The translations under genes and the position numbers were made by a program. 64,000 nucleotides of DNA from Clostridia bacterium (GTDB taxonomy: Bacteria > Bacillota > Clostridia > Monoglobales > Monoglobaceae): assembly GCA_017622215.1 (NCBI GenBank), contig JAGARO010000004.1, positions 124,001-188,000 of the forward strand, in the 5' to 3' direction. Numbering within the stretch: the first letter of the stretch is position 1; the number at the start of each line of letters is the position of its first letter. A model generated the notes under the pieces. That model was not told where the DNA came from. It did no database searches and worked only from the letters and a program-made list of their open reading frames with translations. Shown piece after piece: positions 17,259 to 25,981 of this stretch.

Positions 17259-18738
17259 ATGAAATTATTTGGTTTATTGCATCAGGAATTGAAGAAACGG
17301 TGTCTCCTGAGGTCATACTGACAGACCCCGATTTCTTCTCGGCAAGCTCACCTGCAAGTCCGTTGATGTAGGCACTTGATGCCACAGCCAACAGCGTGTC
17401 GCTTTCGTATCCGCACACCCCTGCGCAGATTCCCGAAAGCACGTCTCCGCTCCCTGCAGTAGCCATACCTCCGCAACCTCTGTCTGAAAGATAGACTGTT
17501 TCCCCGTCAGTAATAACTGAACAAGGCCCCTTAAGAAGAATAATTGAGCCTGTTTCTTTTGCGAAATTTTTCGCATATTCCACGGGATTTTCCAGAATTT
17601 CAGGAATAGAAAGACCTGAAAGCCTTGAAAATTCCTTAAGATGAGGGGTTAAAACAACCCTCGGTGCAGAGTTTTTAATTGAAATTCCGAATTGGGAAAT
17701 AGCGTTAAGCCCGTCAGCGTCAATAATTAAAACTCCTGCGTAGTTTTTTAAAAGGTAGGAAATGATGTCTGAAATGTCCTCGGATACACCGATTCCCATG
17801 CCAACTGCAATTGCTTTAGTGCCCTTAATAAGCTCTGAAATTTCAGCCTCATTAAGAACAATGTTACCCTCGTTGGAAGATAACGGAAACAGGGTGCTTT
17901 CCAAAATGTATGGCATAACAGAGTGCGAAATTTCCTCAGGAACGGCTAATTTTACAACTCCTGCCCCTGCTCTGAGTGCCGATAAAGCAAGGTTTGAAAG
18001 CTTAACAGCCCCGCTGTATTTTGCCGAGCCTCCGATTAAAGCAACATAGCCGAAATCTCCCTTGTTTGAGAAGTTTTTCCGTGGCGCAAAAATATTCTTT
18101 AAATCATTTTTCTCTAAAAGGAAATATGGCGGAAAAACAGCCTCAATCCCAATGGGACAGTTGATTTTCTCTTTCATAACGTCCTTTGCCATATTGAGAA
18201 AATGCCCGGGCTTAAAACTGCCGATAGACACAGTCAGGTCGGATTTCACAATAACTTCACCCATACCGCTGTCCCCATTCAGACCGCTGTTAATATCGGC
18301 GGAAACCACGAAGGCGGAGCTTTCGTTTATCTTGTTAATTGCAACTTCGTAAATTCCTTTTGGAACTCCCTTAAAGCCTGTTCCGAAGATGCAATCAACA
18401 ATAGTGCCAAAGCCTGAAAAGTGTGTTTCAGGGGTAAAAAAGGAATAGGCTACGCCCTTTTCCTTTGCGAGATTAAAGTAATACTCTCCGTCGGGAGAAA
18501 ATTTATCCTCGAGTAGAAAAATATGTGGTAAAATTCCTTTATCCATAAGACATAATGCTACGACAAATCCGTCCCCTGCGTTGTTACCTGTTCCGCAGAC
18601 TATTGCAACCTCCCCACGTGGAGAAAAGGCACGGGAAATTGCTTCCCCTGCCTTTTTCATAAGCTCCTTTGAACCAACATTTTCAATTGTAGCTGTGTCG
18701 CTTTCGCGCATATTTTTAACAGATAAAACTTCAATCAT
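17257..18738 (-). CDS. nnr: Bifunctional NAD(P)H-hydrate epimerase / ADP-dependent dehydratase
   Basis: The protein is 493 residues, the usual fused length. The N-terminal YjeF epimerase domain (about 1-210) contains VCGTGNNAGDGFV and DCIFGTGFKG. The C-terminal ribokinase-like dehydratase domain (about 220-490) contains ALIGGSAKYSGA, VLTPHLKEF and the catalytic TAGSGDVLSG. Together they repair hydrated NADH and NADPH. The start codon lies two bases after the folD stop, so translation is probably coupled. Confidence 0.93.
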   Translation of the reverse strand: MIEVLSVKNMRESDTATIENVGSKELMKKAGEAISRAFSPRGEVAIVCGTGNNAGDGFVVALCLMDKGILPHIFLLEDKFSPDGEYYFNLAKEKGVAYSFFTPETHFSGFGTIVDCIFGTGFKGVPKGIYEVAINKINESSAFVVSADINSGLNGDSGMGEVIVKSDLTVSIGSFKPGHFLNMAKDVMKEKINCPIGIEAVFPPYFLLEKNDLKNIFAPRKNFSNKGDFGYVALIGGSAKYSGAVKLSNLALSALRAGAGVVKLAVPEEISHSVMPYILESTLFPLSSNEGNIVLNEAEISELIKGTKAIAVGMGIGVSEDISDIISYLLKNYAGVLIIDADGLNAISQFGISIKNSAPRVVLTPHLKEFSRLSGLSIPEILENPVEYAKNFAKETGSIILLKGPCSVITDGETVYLSDRGCGGMATAGSGDVLSGICAGVCGYESDTLLAVASSAYINGLAGELAEKKSGSVSMTSGDTVSSIPDAINQIIS

Positions 18739-18740
18739 AT

Positions 18741-19586
18741 TTATTTAGCTCTTTTTGCCGCTGTAACAGTATTTTTCATAAGCATAGAAATTGTCATAGG
18801 ACCAACGCCCCCTGGTACAGGAGTGATTGCACCTGCAACCTTTTCTACATTTTCAAAGTCTACATCACCAACAAGGCGTCCGTCCTCAAGTCTGTTCATA
18901 CCCACGTCGATAACAACAGCACCCTCTTTAACCATATCAGCGGTAACAAAATTTGCTCTGCCCACAGCAGCCACAAGAATGTCTGCCTGCTTTGTGATTT
19001 CGGAGAGGTTTTTAGTACGGGAGTGGCAGGTTGTAACAGTGCCGTTTTTGTGGAGAAGAAGCATAGACATAGGCTTTCCCACAATATTTGAACGACCGAT
19101 TACTACACAGCTCTTGCCCTCAGGCTCAACTCCGCTTTCAGCGATAAGCTCCATAATTCCTGCAGGAGTACAAGGCACAAAGTCAAAGTCCCCAATCATA
19201 ATTTTTCCCACGTTAACAGGGTGAAAAGCGTCAACATCCTTTTCGGGACTGATTGAGTTTATAACAATTTTTTCGTCCAAGTGCTTTGGAAGAGGAAGCT
19301 GACATAAAATTCCGTGAATTTCTTTTTTGTTGTTAAGCTTGTCGATGAGGGCTAAAAGCTCCTCCTGAGTTGTGTCTTCAGGGAGTGCATACTTTTCGGA
19401 ATACATTCCAAGTTCGTTGCACATAGCCTCTTTTCTTCCAACATAAACCTTTGACGCAGGGTCTTCCCCTACGATTATAACTGCAAGACCGGGAGTTTTA
19501 CCCACGCTTTTTAATTCTTCGATTTCCGTTTTGAGAGCTTCCTTTATCTTTGTGGAAACTTCCTTTCCGCTTAATAACTTTGCCAT
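18741..19586 (-). CDS. folD: FolD methylenetetrahydrofolate dehydrogenase / cyclohydrolase
   Basis: The protein is 281 residues, normal for the family. It carries [12 protein letters not shown] with the catalytic Lys, [19 protein letters not shown] for NADP binding and [10 protein letters not shown]. It interconverts 5,10-methylene- and 10-formyl-tetrahydrofolate in the cytoplasm. ATG 19586 is preceded by AAAGGAG. The first 89 bases overlap the 3' end of the YgiQ gene in another frame. Confidence 0.95.
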   Translation of the reverse strand: MAKLLSGKEVSTKIKEALKTEIEELKSVGKTPGLAVIIVGEDPASKVYVGRKEAMCNELGMYSEKYALPEDTTQEELLALIDKLNNKKEIHGILCQLPLPKHLDEKIVINSISPEKDVDAFHPVNVGKIMIGDFDFVPCTPAGIMELIAESGVEPEGKSCVVIGRSNIVGKPMSMLLLHKNGTVTTCHSRTKNLSEITKQADILVAAVGRANFVTADMVKEGAVVIDVGMNRLEDGRLVGDVDFENVEKVAGAITPVPGGVGPMTISMLMKNTVTAAKRAK

Positions 19587-21384
19587 TTTTGTTTTCTCCT
19601 TTCGGTTTTATAAGACATTCCCCGCCGTATCCTATAAGGTCAGTGCGTTTTGCCTCTGTGAGTGCCCTGAATACAAGGTCGTAATTTTCAGGACTTCTGT
19701 ATTGGAGCAGAGCCCTTTGCATCTGCTTTTCCTTAAATGTTTTAGGAACAAAGACTTTTTCCATTGTACGAGGGTCAATCCCTGTATAATACATTGTAGT
19801 AGCCAAACTGCCGGGCGTAGGATAAAAATCCTGAACCTGCTGGGGCTGAATATTTTTGTCCCTTAAAAATTCAGCCAAAGCTATGGCGTCTTTTAAGGTG
19901 CTTCCCGGATGTGAGGACATAAGATAAGGCACAGCATACTGCTGAAGTCCCAGGGACTTGTTAACCGCCTCAAACTTTTTCATAAATCTGTCGTAAACCT
20001 CTTTTTTCGGTTTACCCATATATTTTAAGACGTTGTCCGAAATGTGCTCGGGAGCAATGCGAAGCTGTCCGCTTATGTGGTGTTTGCAAAGCTCATAGAG
20101 AAATTCGTCGTTTTTGTCGGCAAGAAGATAATCGTATCTTACACCGCTTCGGATAAATACTTTTTTAACGCCTTTAATCTTCCTCAAAGAGCGAAGAACG
20201 TCTATGTAGTCACTGTGGTCAGCCTCCAGGTTTCTGCATGGGTAAGGGTAAAGACATTGCCTGTCCTTACATACCCCGTGAGAGAGCTGTTTCTCGCAGG
20301 AGGCCTTGCGGAAGTTTGCTGTTGGCCCGCCAACATCGTGAATATAGCCCTTAAAGTTTGGACTTTCTGTCATTTTCGTAGCCTCTCGCACAAGACTTTC
20401 TTTGCTTCGTGCAGTAACAGTTCTTCCCTGATGGAAGGTGAGAGAACAGAATGTGCAGGCTCCAAAACAGCCACGGCAGGAGGTAAGACTGAACTCAACC
20501 TCTTTTATAGCAGGCACACCACCCAGCTTGTCATACATAGGGTGAGCCTTGTTTTCGTATGGTAATTCGTAAACCCAGTCAAGCTCCTCTGTGGTAAGAG
20601 GTGGAGATGGTGGATTTTGCACAACATATTTTTTTGCATCAAACTGAACAAGAGTTTTGCCTCTTACAGCGTCCTGCTCTGCATATTCAAGCTTTGAGGA
20701 TAAGGCATATTTTTCTTTGTCAGTGGAAACTTCCTCAAAGGATGGAAGAAGAATGTGTCCCTCGGGGAGGTTGTCTTTGTCAGTAAGATATGAAGTTCCT
20801 TTTATAAAGGTAATGTCCGAAACAGAAAGTCCCGAATCAAGACAGTCTGCAATTTCAACAATCTGGTGTTCCCCCATACCGTAGATAAGGAGGTCAGCCC
20901 CGCTGTCTATGAGGATACTGCGACGGACCTTGTCAGACCAGTAATCGTAGTGGGCGAAGCGCCTGAGACTTGCCTCAATTCCACCGATAATAATTGGATA
21001 TTTCTTGCCAAAGGCCTCGCGTATACGGTTTGCATAGACGATTGTAGCCCTGTCAGGACGATGCCCTGCCTCGCCTCCCGGGGAATACATATCCTCGGAG
21101 CGTGGCTTTTTGTTAACAGTGTAGTGGTTAACCATGGAGTCCATGTTGCCGGCTGAAACAAGGAACCCAAGACGAGGCTCGCTAAGAGCCTTAAAGTCCT
21201 CCGCTGAGTGCCAGTCAGGCTGGGATATGATTGCCACGGTATAGCCCTTTGCCTGAAGCACACGGGAAATGATTGCAGGTCCAAAGCCTGAATGGTCAAC
21301 ATAAGCATCGCCGATGACGTAAATAAAGTCAGGTTTTTCGATTCCAAGGGCGTCAAGATCCCTACGGGAAACAGGCATAAACAA
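19498..21384 (-). CDS. YgiQ family radical SAM protein
   Basis: The protein has about 628 residues. TTG 21384 is preferred because GGAGGTGA precedes it by five bases and the resulting start ([11 protein letters not shown]) matches relatives; ATG 21378 is the alternative. An ATG at 21399 overlaps the ribosome site. The N-terminal part has a B12-binding-like domain ([12 protein letters not shown]). The radical-SAM cluster motif is [11 protein letters not shown] near residue 310. A Lys/Arg/Gly-rich tail of about 35 residues overlaps folD. The molecular function of YgiQ is unsettled. It heads the ygiQ-folD-nnr operon. Confidence 0.88.
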   Translation of the reverse strand: MFMPVSRRDLDALGIEKPDFIYVIGDAYVDHSGFGPAIISRVLQAKGYTVAIISQPDWHSAEDFKALSEPRLGFLVSAGNMDSMVNHYTVNKKPRSEDMYSPGGEAGHRPDRATIVYANRIREAFGKKYPIIIGGIEASLRRFAHYDYWSDKVRRSILIDSGADLLIYGMGEHQIVEIADCLDSGLSVSDITFIKGTSYLTDKDNLPEGHILLPSFEEVSTDKEKYALSSKLEYAEQDAVRGKTLVQFDAKKYVVQNPPSPPLTTEELDWVYELPYENKAHPMYDKLGGVPAIKEVEFSLTSCRGCFGACTFCSLTFHQGRTVTARSKESLVREATKMTESPNFKGYIHDVGGPTANFRKASCEKQLSHGVCKDRQCLYPYPCRNLEADHSDYIDVLRSLRKIKGVKKVFIRSGVRYDYLLADKNDEFLYELCKHHISGQLRIAPEHISDNVLKYMGKPKKEVYDRFMKKFEAVNKSLGLQQYAVPYLMSSHPGSTLKDAIALAEFLRDKNIQPQQVQDFYPTPGSLATTMYYTGIDPRTMEKVFVPKTFKEKQMQRALLQYRSPENYDLVFRALTEAKRTDLIGYGGECLIKPKGENKNGKVIKRKGSFHKDKGSSQNGNRRIKKRG

Positions 21385-21413
21385 AGCAATCACCTCCATA
21401 ATAAATATAGGAT

Positions 21414-21442
21414 ATTATACCATTTTGGGGCAGTAATTACAA
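21414..21442 (-). promoter_or_regulatory. Promoter of the ygiQ-folD-nnr operon
   Basis: On the minus strand TTGTAA (21442-21437), a 17-bp spacer and TATAAT (21419-21414). Confidence 0.75.
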
Positions 21443-21513
21443 TAAAAAAATGAAAAAAAGTGACAAGACAGGGGCAAATTGAATAAAATAAGGATAAAAA
21501 GGGAAGAAAATAC

Positions 21514-21542
21514 TTGACAAGAAAAATAGAATGTGATATTAT
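21514..21542 (+). promoter_or_regulatory. Promoter of the tRNA-Leu/fMet pair
   Basis: TTGACA (21514-21519), a 17-bp spacer and TATTAT (21537-21542), 22 bp before the first tRNA. Confidence 0.8.
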
Positions 21543-21564
21543 ATAAAGGCTGTATGAATGATTC

Positions 21565-21653
21565 GCCGGAGTGGCGGAACTGGCAGACGCCCAGGACTTA
21601 AAATCCTGTGGGATTAATTTCCCGTACCGGTTCGATTCCGGTCTCCGGCACCA
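21565..21653 (+). tRNA. tRNA-Leu (anticodon TAA)
   Basis: The acceptor arm GCCGGAG/CTCCGGC, anticodon loop CTTAAAA, a long variable arm typical of class II tRNAs, and a T-loop GTTCGATTCC are all present. CCA is encoded. Confidence 0.97.
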
Positions 21654-21687
21654 TATAGTTTTATATGGAAATCATCTACAGATATAT

Positions 21688-21764
<77 letters not shown>

Positions 21765-21767
21765 AAC

Positions 21768-21801
21768 AAAAAGGGACACCGTATTGGTGTCCCTTTTTGT
21801 T
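21768..21801 (+). terminator. Intrinsic terminator after the tRNA pair
   Basis: A 13-bp stem (AAAAAGGGACACC / GGTGTCCCTTTTT) with a GTATT loop and further T residues. Confidence 0.9.
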
Positions 21802-21804
21802 TTG

Positions 21805-22010
21805 TGTATAGTGCCCGACTTAAACAGATATTCTCGGGTTATGAGTCCGACGAGCGTGGCTCGTTGGGTTAGCGAACCAAAAACAATCCTGTGAATTGTT
21901 TTTGGAAGCGGTGTCGCTCAAAGCAGGAGTTTTCGAGAGCGAGAGCGAGGAAAACGACATGCGACAGCGACCGGCACGAAGTGATAACCCGGTGTTTTTA
22001 GCTTATTATT
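21805..22010. other. Hairpin-dense intergenic element with an inverted tRNA-fMet fragment
   Basis: This stretch without a gene holds several short inverted repeats: CGAGC-GTG-GCTCG, GGTT-AGCG-AACC, an 11-bp stem CCAAAAACAAT/ATTGTTTTTGG, AGCG-GTGT-CGCT, GTTTTC...GAAAAC and CAC-GAA-GTG. Bases 21833-21855 are the reverse complement of the fMet anticodon arm (21710-21733), with one mismatch and one gap. It is clearly richer in G and C than other intergenic DNA here. Function is unknown. Confidence 0.5.
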
Positions 22011-22013
22011 GAT

Positions 22014-22042
22014 GAAAAAAAGCACCCGAAAGGGTGCTTTTA
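22014..22042 (-). terminator. Intrinsic terminator of the DUF1846 gene
   Basis: The stem AAAAGCACCC / GGGTGCTTTT is followed on the minus strand by TTTCATC, 10 bases after the stop. Confidence 0.85.
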
Positions 22043-22051
22043 ATATATAAA

Positions 22052-23530
22052 TTATTTTACAGCTTTCGCCTGATACTTTGGTTCACAGGTTAAGTTTACT
22101 CCAAGTCGTCTGAAAACGTTTTCGTCAACAGATGAAAGAATAACAGAGGAGTGAACCTCACAGCCACGGAGTTTGCTGAGCTGTTCCATAGCAAGCTCGG
22201 CGTTGGTGTCTGTGTGGGCACAGATTGAAAGTGCGATAAGAACCTCGTTGGTGTGAAGTCTTGGGTTTCTGTTGCCTAAATGGTCAGTCTTAAGGTGCTG
22301 GATTGGTTCGATAATTTCAGGTGAAATAAGTTCAACTTCGTCGTCAATCCCTGCAAGAGCCTTAAGTGCGTTAAGCAGGAGTGCGGTAGATGCGCCGAGA
22401 AGGTCGCTGGTTTTACCTGTAACAATTCTCCCGTCAGGAAGCTCAATAGCCGCCGCAGGAGCACCGCTGTCCTCTGCCTTTTTAAGAGCAGGAGCGATAA
22501 CAGCTCTGTCTTCAGGTGTGATGCCTGCCTTCTTCATAAGAAGTTCAAGCTTTAAAACGACGTCGTCTGCGGAGAGAACGCCTTTTCTCTGGTCGCAGAG
22601 AGCTGTATAATATCGTCTTATAATTTCCTGCTTTGAGGCGTTTCGTGTAGCCTCGTCGTCAACAATACAGTTACCTGCCATGTTAACGCCCATATCAGTC
22701 GGAGATTTGTAAGGACATTCTCCAAGGATTTTTTCTAGCATAGCTGTAACAACAGGGAAAATTTCCACGTCTCTGTTGTAGTTTACAGTAGTTTCCCCGT
22801 AGGCTTCCAGATGGAACGGGTCAATCATATTTACGTCATTGAGGTCAGCTGTAGCCGCCTCGTACGCAAGGTTAACAGGGTGAGTTAAAGGGAGATTCCA
22901 GATAGGAAATGTTTCAAATTTAGCATAGCCTGACTGAATTCCTCTTTTGTGCTCGTGATAGAGCTGTGAAAGACAGGTAGCCATCTTTCCGCTGCCCGGA
23001 CCTGGAGCAGTAACCACAATAAGTTCCTTTGTAGTTTCAATATAATCGTTTTTACCGTAACCCTCGTCGCTTACAATTTTAGCAATGTCCGATGGGTAGC
23101 CTTCGATTGTATAATGGCAGTAAACTTTAATTCCAAGAGCCTCAAGTCTTTTTCTGAATGCAATGGCAGACGCCTGACCGCTGAAACGGGTAAGAACAAC
23201 TGAACCTACATAAAGTCCGATATTTTTAAAACAGCCGATAAGACGGATAACGTCAAGGTCATAGGTAATTCCAAGGTCGCTGCGCTGTTTGTTTTTTTCT
23301 ATATCAGAGGAGTTAATTGTGATGACAATTTCGATACGGTCTTTAAGCTGGAGGAGCATTTTAAGCTTACTGTCAGGCTCAAAGCCGGGCAGAACTCTGG
23401 ACGCGTGGTAGTCGTCAAAAAGCTTGCCCCCAAATTCAAGGTACAGCTTTCCCCCGAACTTGGATATTCTTTCTCTGATATGCTCAGACTGCATATGAAG
23501 ATATTTGTCGTTATCGAAACCGATTGTCAT
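22052..23530 (-). CDS. DUF1846 (UPF0371) domain protein
   Basis: The start is set at ATG 23530 ([18 protein letters not shown]) behind AAAGGAG, giving 492 residues, the usual length. A P-loop-like segment [14 protein letters not shown] lies near residue 190. The family is widespread in Firmicutes and of unknown function. Structures show a Rossmann-like N-terminal region and nucleotide- or phosphate-binding features; this is family knowledge, not read from the sequence. It is monocistronic with its own promoter and terminator. Confidence 0.9.
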   Translation of the reverse strand: MTIGFDNDKYLHMQSEHIRERISKFGGKLYLEFGGKLFDDYHASRVLPGFEPDSKLKMLLQLKDRIEIVITINSSDIEKNKQRSDLGITYDLDVIRLIGCFKNIGLYVGSVVLTRFSGQASAIAFRKRLEALGIKVYCHYTIEGYPSDIAKIVSDEGYGKNDYIETTKELIVVTAPGPGSGKMATCLSQLYHEHKRGIQSGYAKFETFPIWNLPLTHPVNLAYEAATADLNDVNMIDPFHLEAYGETTVNYNRDVEIFPVVTAMLEKILGECPYKSPTDMGVNMAGNCIVDDEATRNASKQEIIRRYYTALCDQRKGVLSADDVVLKLELLMKKAGITPEDRAVIAPALKKAEDSGAPAAAIELPDGRIVTGKTSDLLGASTALLLNALKALAGIDDEVELISPEIIEPIQHLKTDHLGNRNPRLHTNEVLIALSICAHTDTNAELAMEQLSKLRGCEVHSSVILSSVDENVFRRLGVNLTCEPKYQAKAVK

Positions 23531-23570
23531 CTTTTGTTGCTCCTTTATCAAATACTTACCATTATAAGAT

Positions 23571-23599
23571 ATTATACAACAATTTTTCTCATAATTCAA
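23571..23599 (-). promoter_or_regulatory. Promoter of the DUF1846 gene
   Basis: On the minus strand TTGAAT (23599-23594), a 17-bp spacer and TATAAT (23576-23571). Confidence 0.7.
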
Positions 23600-23643
23600 T
23601 AGAAGAAAAAATAATTTCCATATTTTTTATGGAGAAAAAAATA

Positions 23644-23672
23644 TTGACAAAGAAAAAAGGGTGTGCTATAAT
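23644..23672 (+). promoter_or_regulatory. Promoter of the aromatic amino-acid operon
   Basis: Consensus TTGACA (23644-23649) and TATAAT (23667-23672) with a 17-bp spacer. It leads into a roughly 215-nt leader with a peptide and an attenuator. Confidence 0.9.
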
Positions 23673-23703
23673 TCAGGGAAAGAAACATAGGAGAAGTATA
23701 AAT

Positions 23704-23802
23704 ATGATACAGTTATCTTTAGTTTTTGCATTCATATATTTTTACTTTTACTTTTACTTTATTAACGAAGTAAGAGTGATTTGTGATGCAAACAATCGGT
23801 AA
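23704..23802 (+). CDS. Phe/Tyr leader peptide of the aromatic operon (32 aa)
   Basis: ATG 23704 lies seven bases after AGGAGAAG. The peptide is MIQLSLVFAFIYFYFYFYF followed by 13 further residues. It has six Phe and four Tyr codons among codons 8-19, including an unbroken FYFYFYF run preceded by Y. It stops at 23800-23802, 42 nt before the terminator stem. It lies between the operon promoter and pheA. The end products of the operon are Phe and Tyr, so the peptide reads as a sensor for both charged tRNAs, as in pheL-type control. There are no protein-family features; its role is as a translated regulator. Confidence 0.88.
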   Translation: MIQLSLVFAFIYFYFYFYFINEVRVICDANNR

Positions 23803-23862
23803 TTGTATTATTCGAAATCTTTTGTAGATTAAGAGGAAGCTAAACCGCATGGATCACAAATC
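23778..23862 (+). promoter_or_regulatory. Predicted antiterminator pairing of the attenuator
   Basis: GATTTGTGAT (23778-23787, codons 25-28 of the leader) is perfectly complementary to ATCACAAATC (23853-23862), which spans the end of the terminator 5' arm, its loop and the start of the 3' arm. The two helices exclude each other. A ribosome stalled on Phe/Tyr codons (to 23760) leaves the segment free; one at the stop codon covers it. Confidence 0.75.
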
Positions 23863-23876
23863 CATGCGGATTTTTT
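23845..23876 (+). terminator. Attenuator terminator upstream of pheA
   Basis: A perfect 10-bp stem (CCGCATGGAT / ATCCATGCGG) with a CACAA loop is followed by ATTTTTTG, 21 bases before the pheA start. It is expected to stop transcription when Phe and Tyr are plentiful. Confidence 0.9.
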
Positions 23877-23896
23877 GTTTTTAAGGGTGTGATTTT

Positions 23897-24976
23897 ATGG
23901 CAAGCATTGAAAATGCAAGAAAGAAAATAAATGAAATTGACGAGAAAATGGCAAGGCTTTTCGTTGAGAGAATGGAGGCCTCCGAGGAAGTTTTTGAATA
24001 TAAAAAGGAAAACGGACTTCCTATAACAGACGAAAAGCGTGAGGCAATTGTAATTAAAAATAATTCTGAAAGAGTTGAGAATGAGCTTTACAGGAATTAT
24101 TATATTGACTTTATAAAGGATGTTATGGAGATTTCAAAGAAGTACCAGTCCTATCTGCAAAAGGGAGCAAAGGTTGCCTATTCAGGAATAAAAGGAGCCT
24201 TCGCCCACATAGCTGCAGGACAGATTTTCCCTGACGCCTGCCTTGAATCCTATCCTGATTTTGTAAGTGCATACAGGGCGGTTGAAACAGGCGAATGTGA
24301 TTTGGCGGTCCTTCCGATTGAAAACAGCTACGCAGGGGAAGTAAGCACAGTTATTGACCTTATCTATAAGGGAAGCCTTTATGTAACAGGGGTTCATTCC
24401 CTTGAAGTAAATCAGAATTTAGTTGGAATTAAGGGTGCAGACAAAAGCAAAATCAAAACAGTCATAAGTCATACCCAGGCACTCCAGCAGTGTGCGGAAT
24501 ATATAAAGGAAAACAACCTTGAAATAGTTGAAGAAACAAACACAGCAATTGCAGCAAGAAAGGTTGCAGACCTGAATAATCCTGAAATCGGAGCAATTTC
24601 AAGCTCCTTCGCAGCAGAAATTTACGGACTTGAGGTGCTGGAGAAGAACATAAATAAAAGCAATGTAAACACAACACGCTTTGCAGTTCTTTCAAGAATA
24701 AAGACAGCGGAGAAAAATGATACATCAATCCTTATGTTCTCAGTTTCCCACGAGGCAGGCTCTCTTGCAAAGGCGATAAATATTATCGGAAAGTACGGCT
24801 ATAATATGACAGCCTTAAGGAGCAGACCCGTAAAGGATACCCCGTGGCAGTATTATTTCTACGCAGAGCTTGACGGAGACACAGAAACAGATCTTGGAAA
24901 GATAATGCTTAAGGAACTGGGTGAATTCTGCGATACAATAAAGGTTGCGGGAACATATACCTTAAAAAAGCTTTAA
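23897..24976 (+). CDS. pheA: Bifunctional chorismate mutase / prephenate dehydratase
   Basis: The protein has 359 residues. An AroQ-type chorismate mutase (about 1-85; INEIDEKMARLFVERM) is fused to prephenate dehydratase (about 92-272) with the catalytic TTRF at 259-262. The C-terminal ACT domain (about 283-359) carries LRSRP, equivalent to the Phe-binding ESRP. It converts chorismate to prephenate and then phenylpyruvate, and should be feedback-inhibited by Phe through the ACT domain. It is the first structural gene after the attenuator, with AAGGGTG as ribosome site. Placing pheA first in the operon fits control by Phe. Confidence 0.95.
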   Translation: MASIENARKKINEIDEKMARLFVERMEASEEVFEYKKENGLPITDEKREAIVIKNNSERVENELYRNYYIDFIKDVMEISKKYQSYLQKGAKVAYSGIKGAFAHIAAGQIFPDACLESYPDFVSAYRAVETGECDLAVLPIENSYAGEVSTVIDLIYKGSLYVTGVHSLEVNQNLVGIKGADKSKIKTVISHTQALQQCAEYIKENNLEIVEETNTAIAARKVADLNNPEIGAISSSFAAEIYGLEVLEKNINKSNVNTTRFAVLSRIKTAEKNDTSILMFSVSHEAGSLAKAINIIGKYGYNMTALRSRPVKDTPWQYYFYAELDGDTETDLGKIMLKELGEFCDTIKVAGTYTLKKL

Positions 24977-24988
24977 GGAGAGAAATTT

Positions 24989-25981
24989 ATGATAAAGGAA
25001 GTTAAAGTAAACCCATCTTATGAGGTTGTAATTGAAAAGGGAGTGCTTAAAAAAGCAGGTGAGCTTTTGAATTTAGACCGAAAAGTGCTGATTGTAACAG
25101 ACGAGGGCGTGCCAAAACAGTACGCCGAGGAAGTTAAAAAACAGTGTAAAGAGGGATATATCGTAACAGTAATGCAGGGCGAAGACAGCAAAAGTATAAC
25201 TACCTTTGAGGCGCTTCTTAAGGTAATGCTCCTAAAGGGCTTTACAAGAGGGGATGCGGTAGTAGCCGTAGGCGGTGGCGTCTGCGGAGACCTTGCAGGC
25301 TTCACAGCCTCCTGCTATATGAGAGGCGTAGATTTTTATAATATTCCAACAACTCTGCTTTCACAGGTTGACTCATCTGTGGGCGGAAAAACAGCTGTAA
25401 ATTTGGGCGATACAAAAAATATTGTAGGAACTTTTTATCAGCCAAAGAAGGTGCTGATTGACAGCGAAACCTTAAAAACTCTCCCTGAAAGACAGATTGC
25501 CTGCGGAATGGCAGAGGTAATAAAAATGGCAGCCTGTATGGATAAGGAATTCTTTGAATTCCTTGAAACAGCCGATTTTATGGAGAATATTGAAGAAATA
25601 ATTTCAAGGTCGGTGGGACTTAAAGGAAATATTGTTCAGCAGGACGAAAAAGAAAAGGATTTGAGAAAAGTCCTGAATTTCGGTCATACAATCGGCCATG
25701 GCGTTGAGGTAAACACAGACCTTCTTCACGGAGAGGCGGTAGCTGTAGGAATGATGTATGTTACGGAAAGTCCAGTAAAAGAAAGACTTGAAAAAGTGCT
25801 TGATAAAGCAGGGCTTAGAACAGATATCGAAATTGATGAAGAACTTAAGAAAAAAGTAATTGAGGCAATGAGCCACGATAAAAAGACAGGAAACGGCAAG
25901 GTTTCCTTTGTAAAGATAAAGGAAATCGGCGAATTTTATTTTGAAGATACAGACCTTGATAAGCTTGAGGAGGTGTTTTAG
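24989..25981 (+). CDS. aroB: 3-dehydroquinate synthase
   Basis: The protein is 330 residues, slightly shorter than the typical 345-360. It has GGGVCGDLAGF (NAD and substrate loop), TTLLSQVDSSVGGKTAVN and the metal ligands in MAEVIKMA and NFGHTIGHGVE. It cyclises DAHP to 3-dehydroquinate using NAD and a divalent metal. ATG 24989 is behind AAGGAG, 12 bases after pheA. The stop directly abuts the aroC start. Confidence 0.95.
   Translation: MIKEVKVNPSYEVVIEKGVLKKAGELLNLDRKVLIVTDEGVPKQYAEEVKKQCKEGYIVTVMQGEDSKSITTFEALLKVMLLKGFTRGDAVVAVGGGVCGDLAGFTASCYMRGVDFYNIPTTLLSQVDSSVGGKTAVNLGDTKNIVGTFYQPKKVLIDSETLKTLPERQIACGMAEVIKMAACMDKEFFEFLETADFMENIEEIISRSVGLKGNIVQQDEKEKDLRKVLNFGHTIGHGVEVNTDLLHGEAVAVGMMYVTESPVKERLEKVLDKAGLRTDIEIDEELKKKVIEAMSHDKKTGNGKVSFVKIKEIGEFYFEDTDLDKLEEVF

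Noticed and set aside
23673-23896. T-box or riboswitch upstream of pheA
   Set aside because: No T-box core (GGTGGNACC-like) or riboswitch signature; the leader peptide and attenuator explain the leader.
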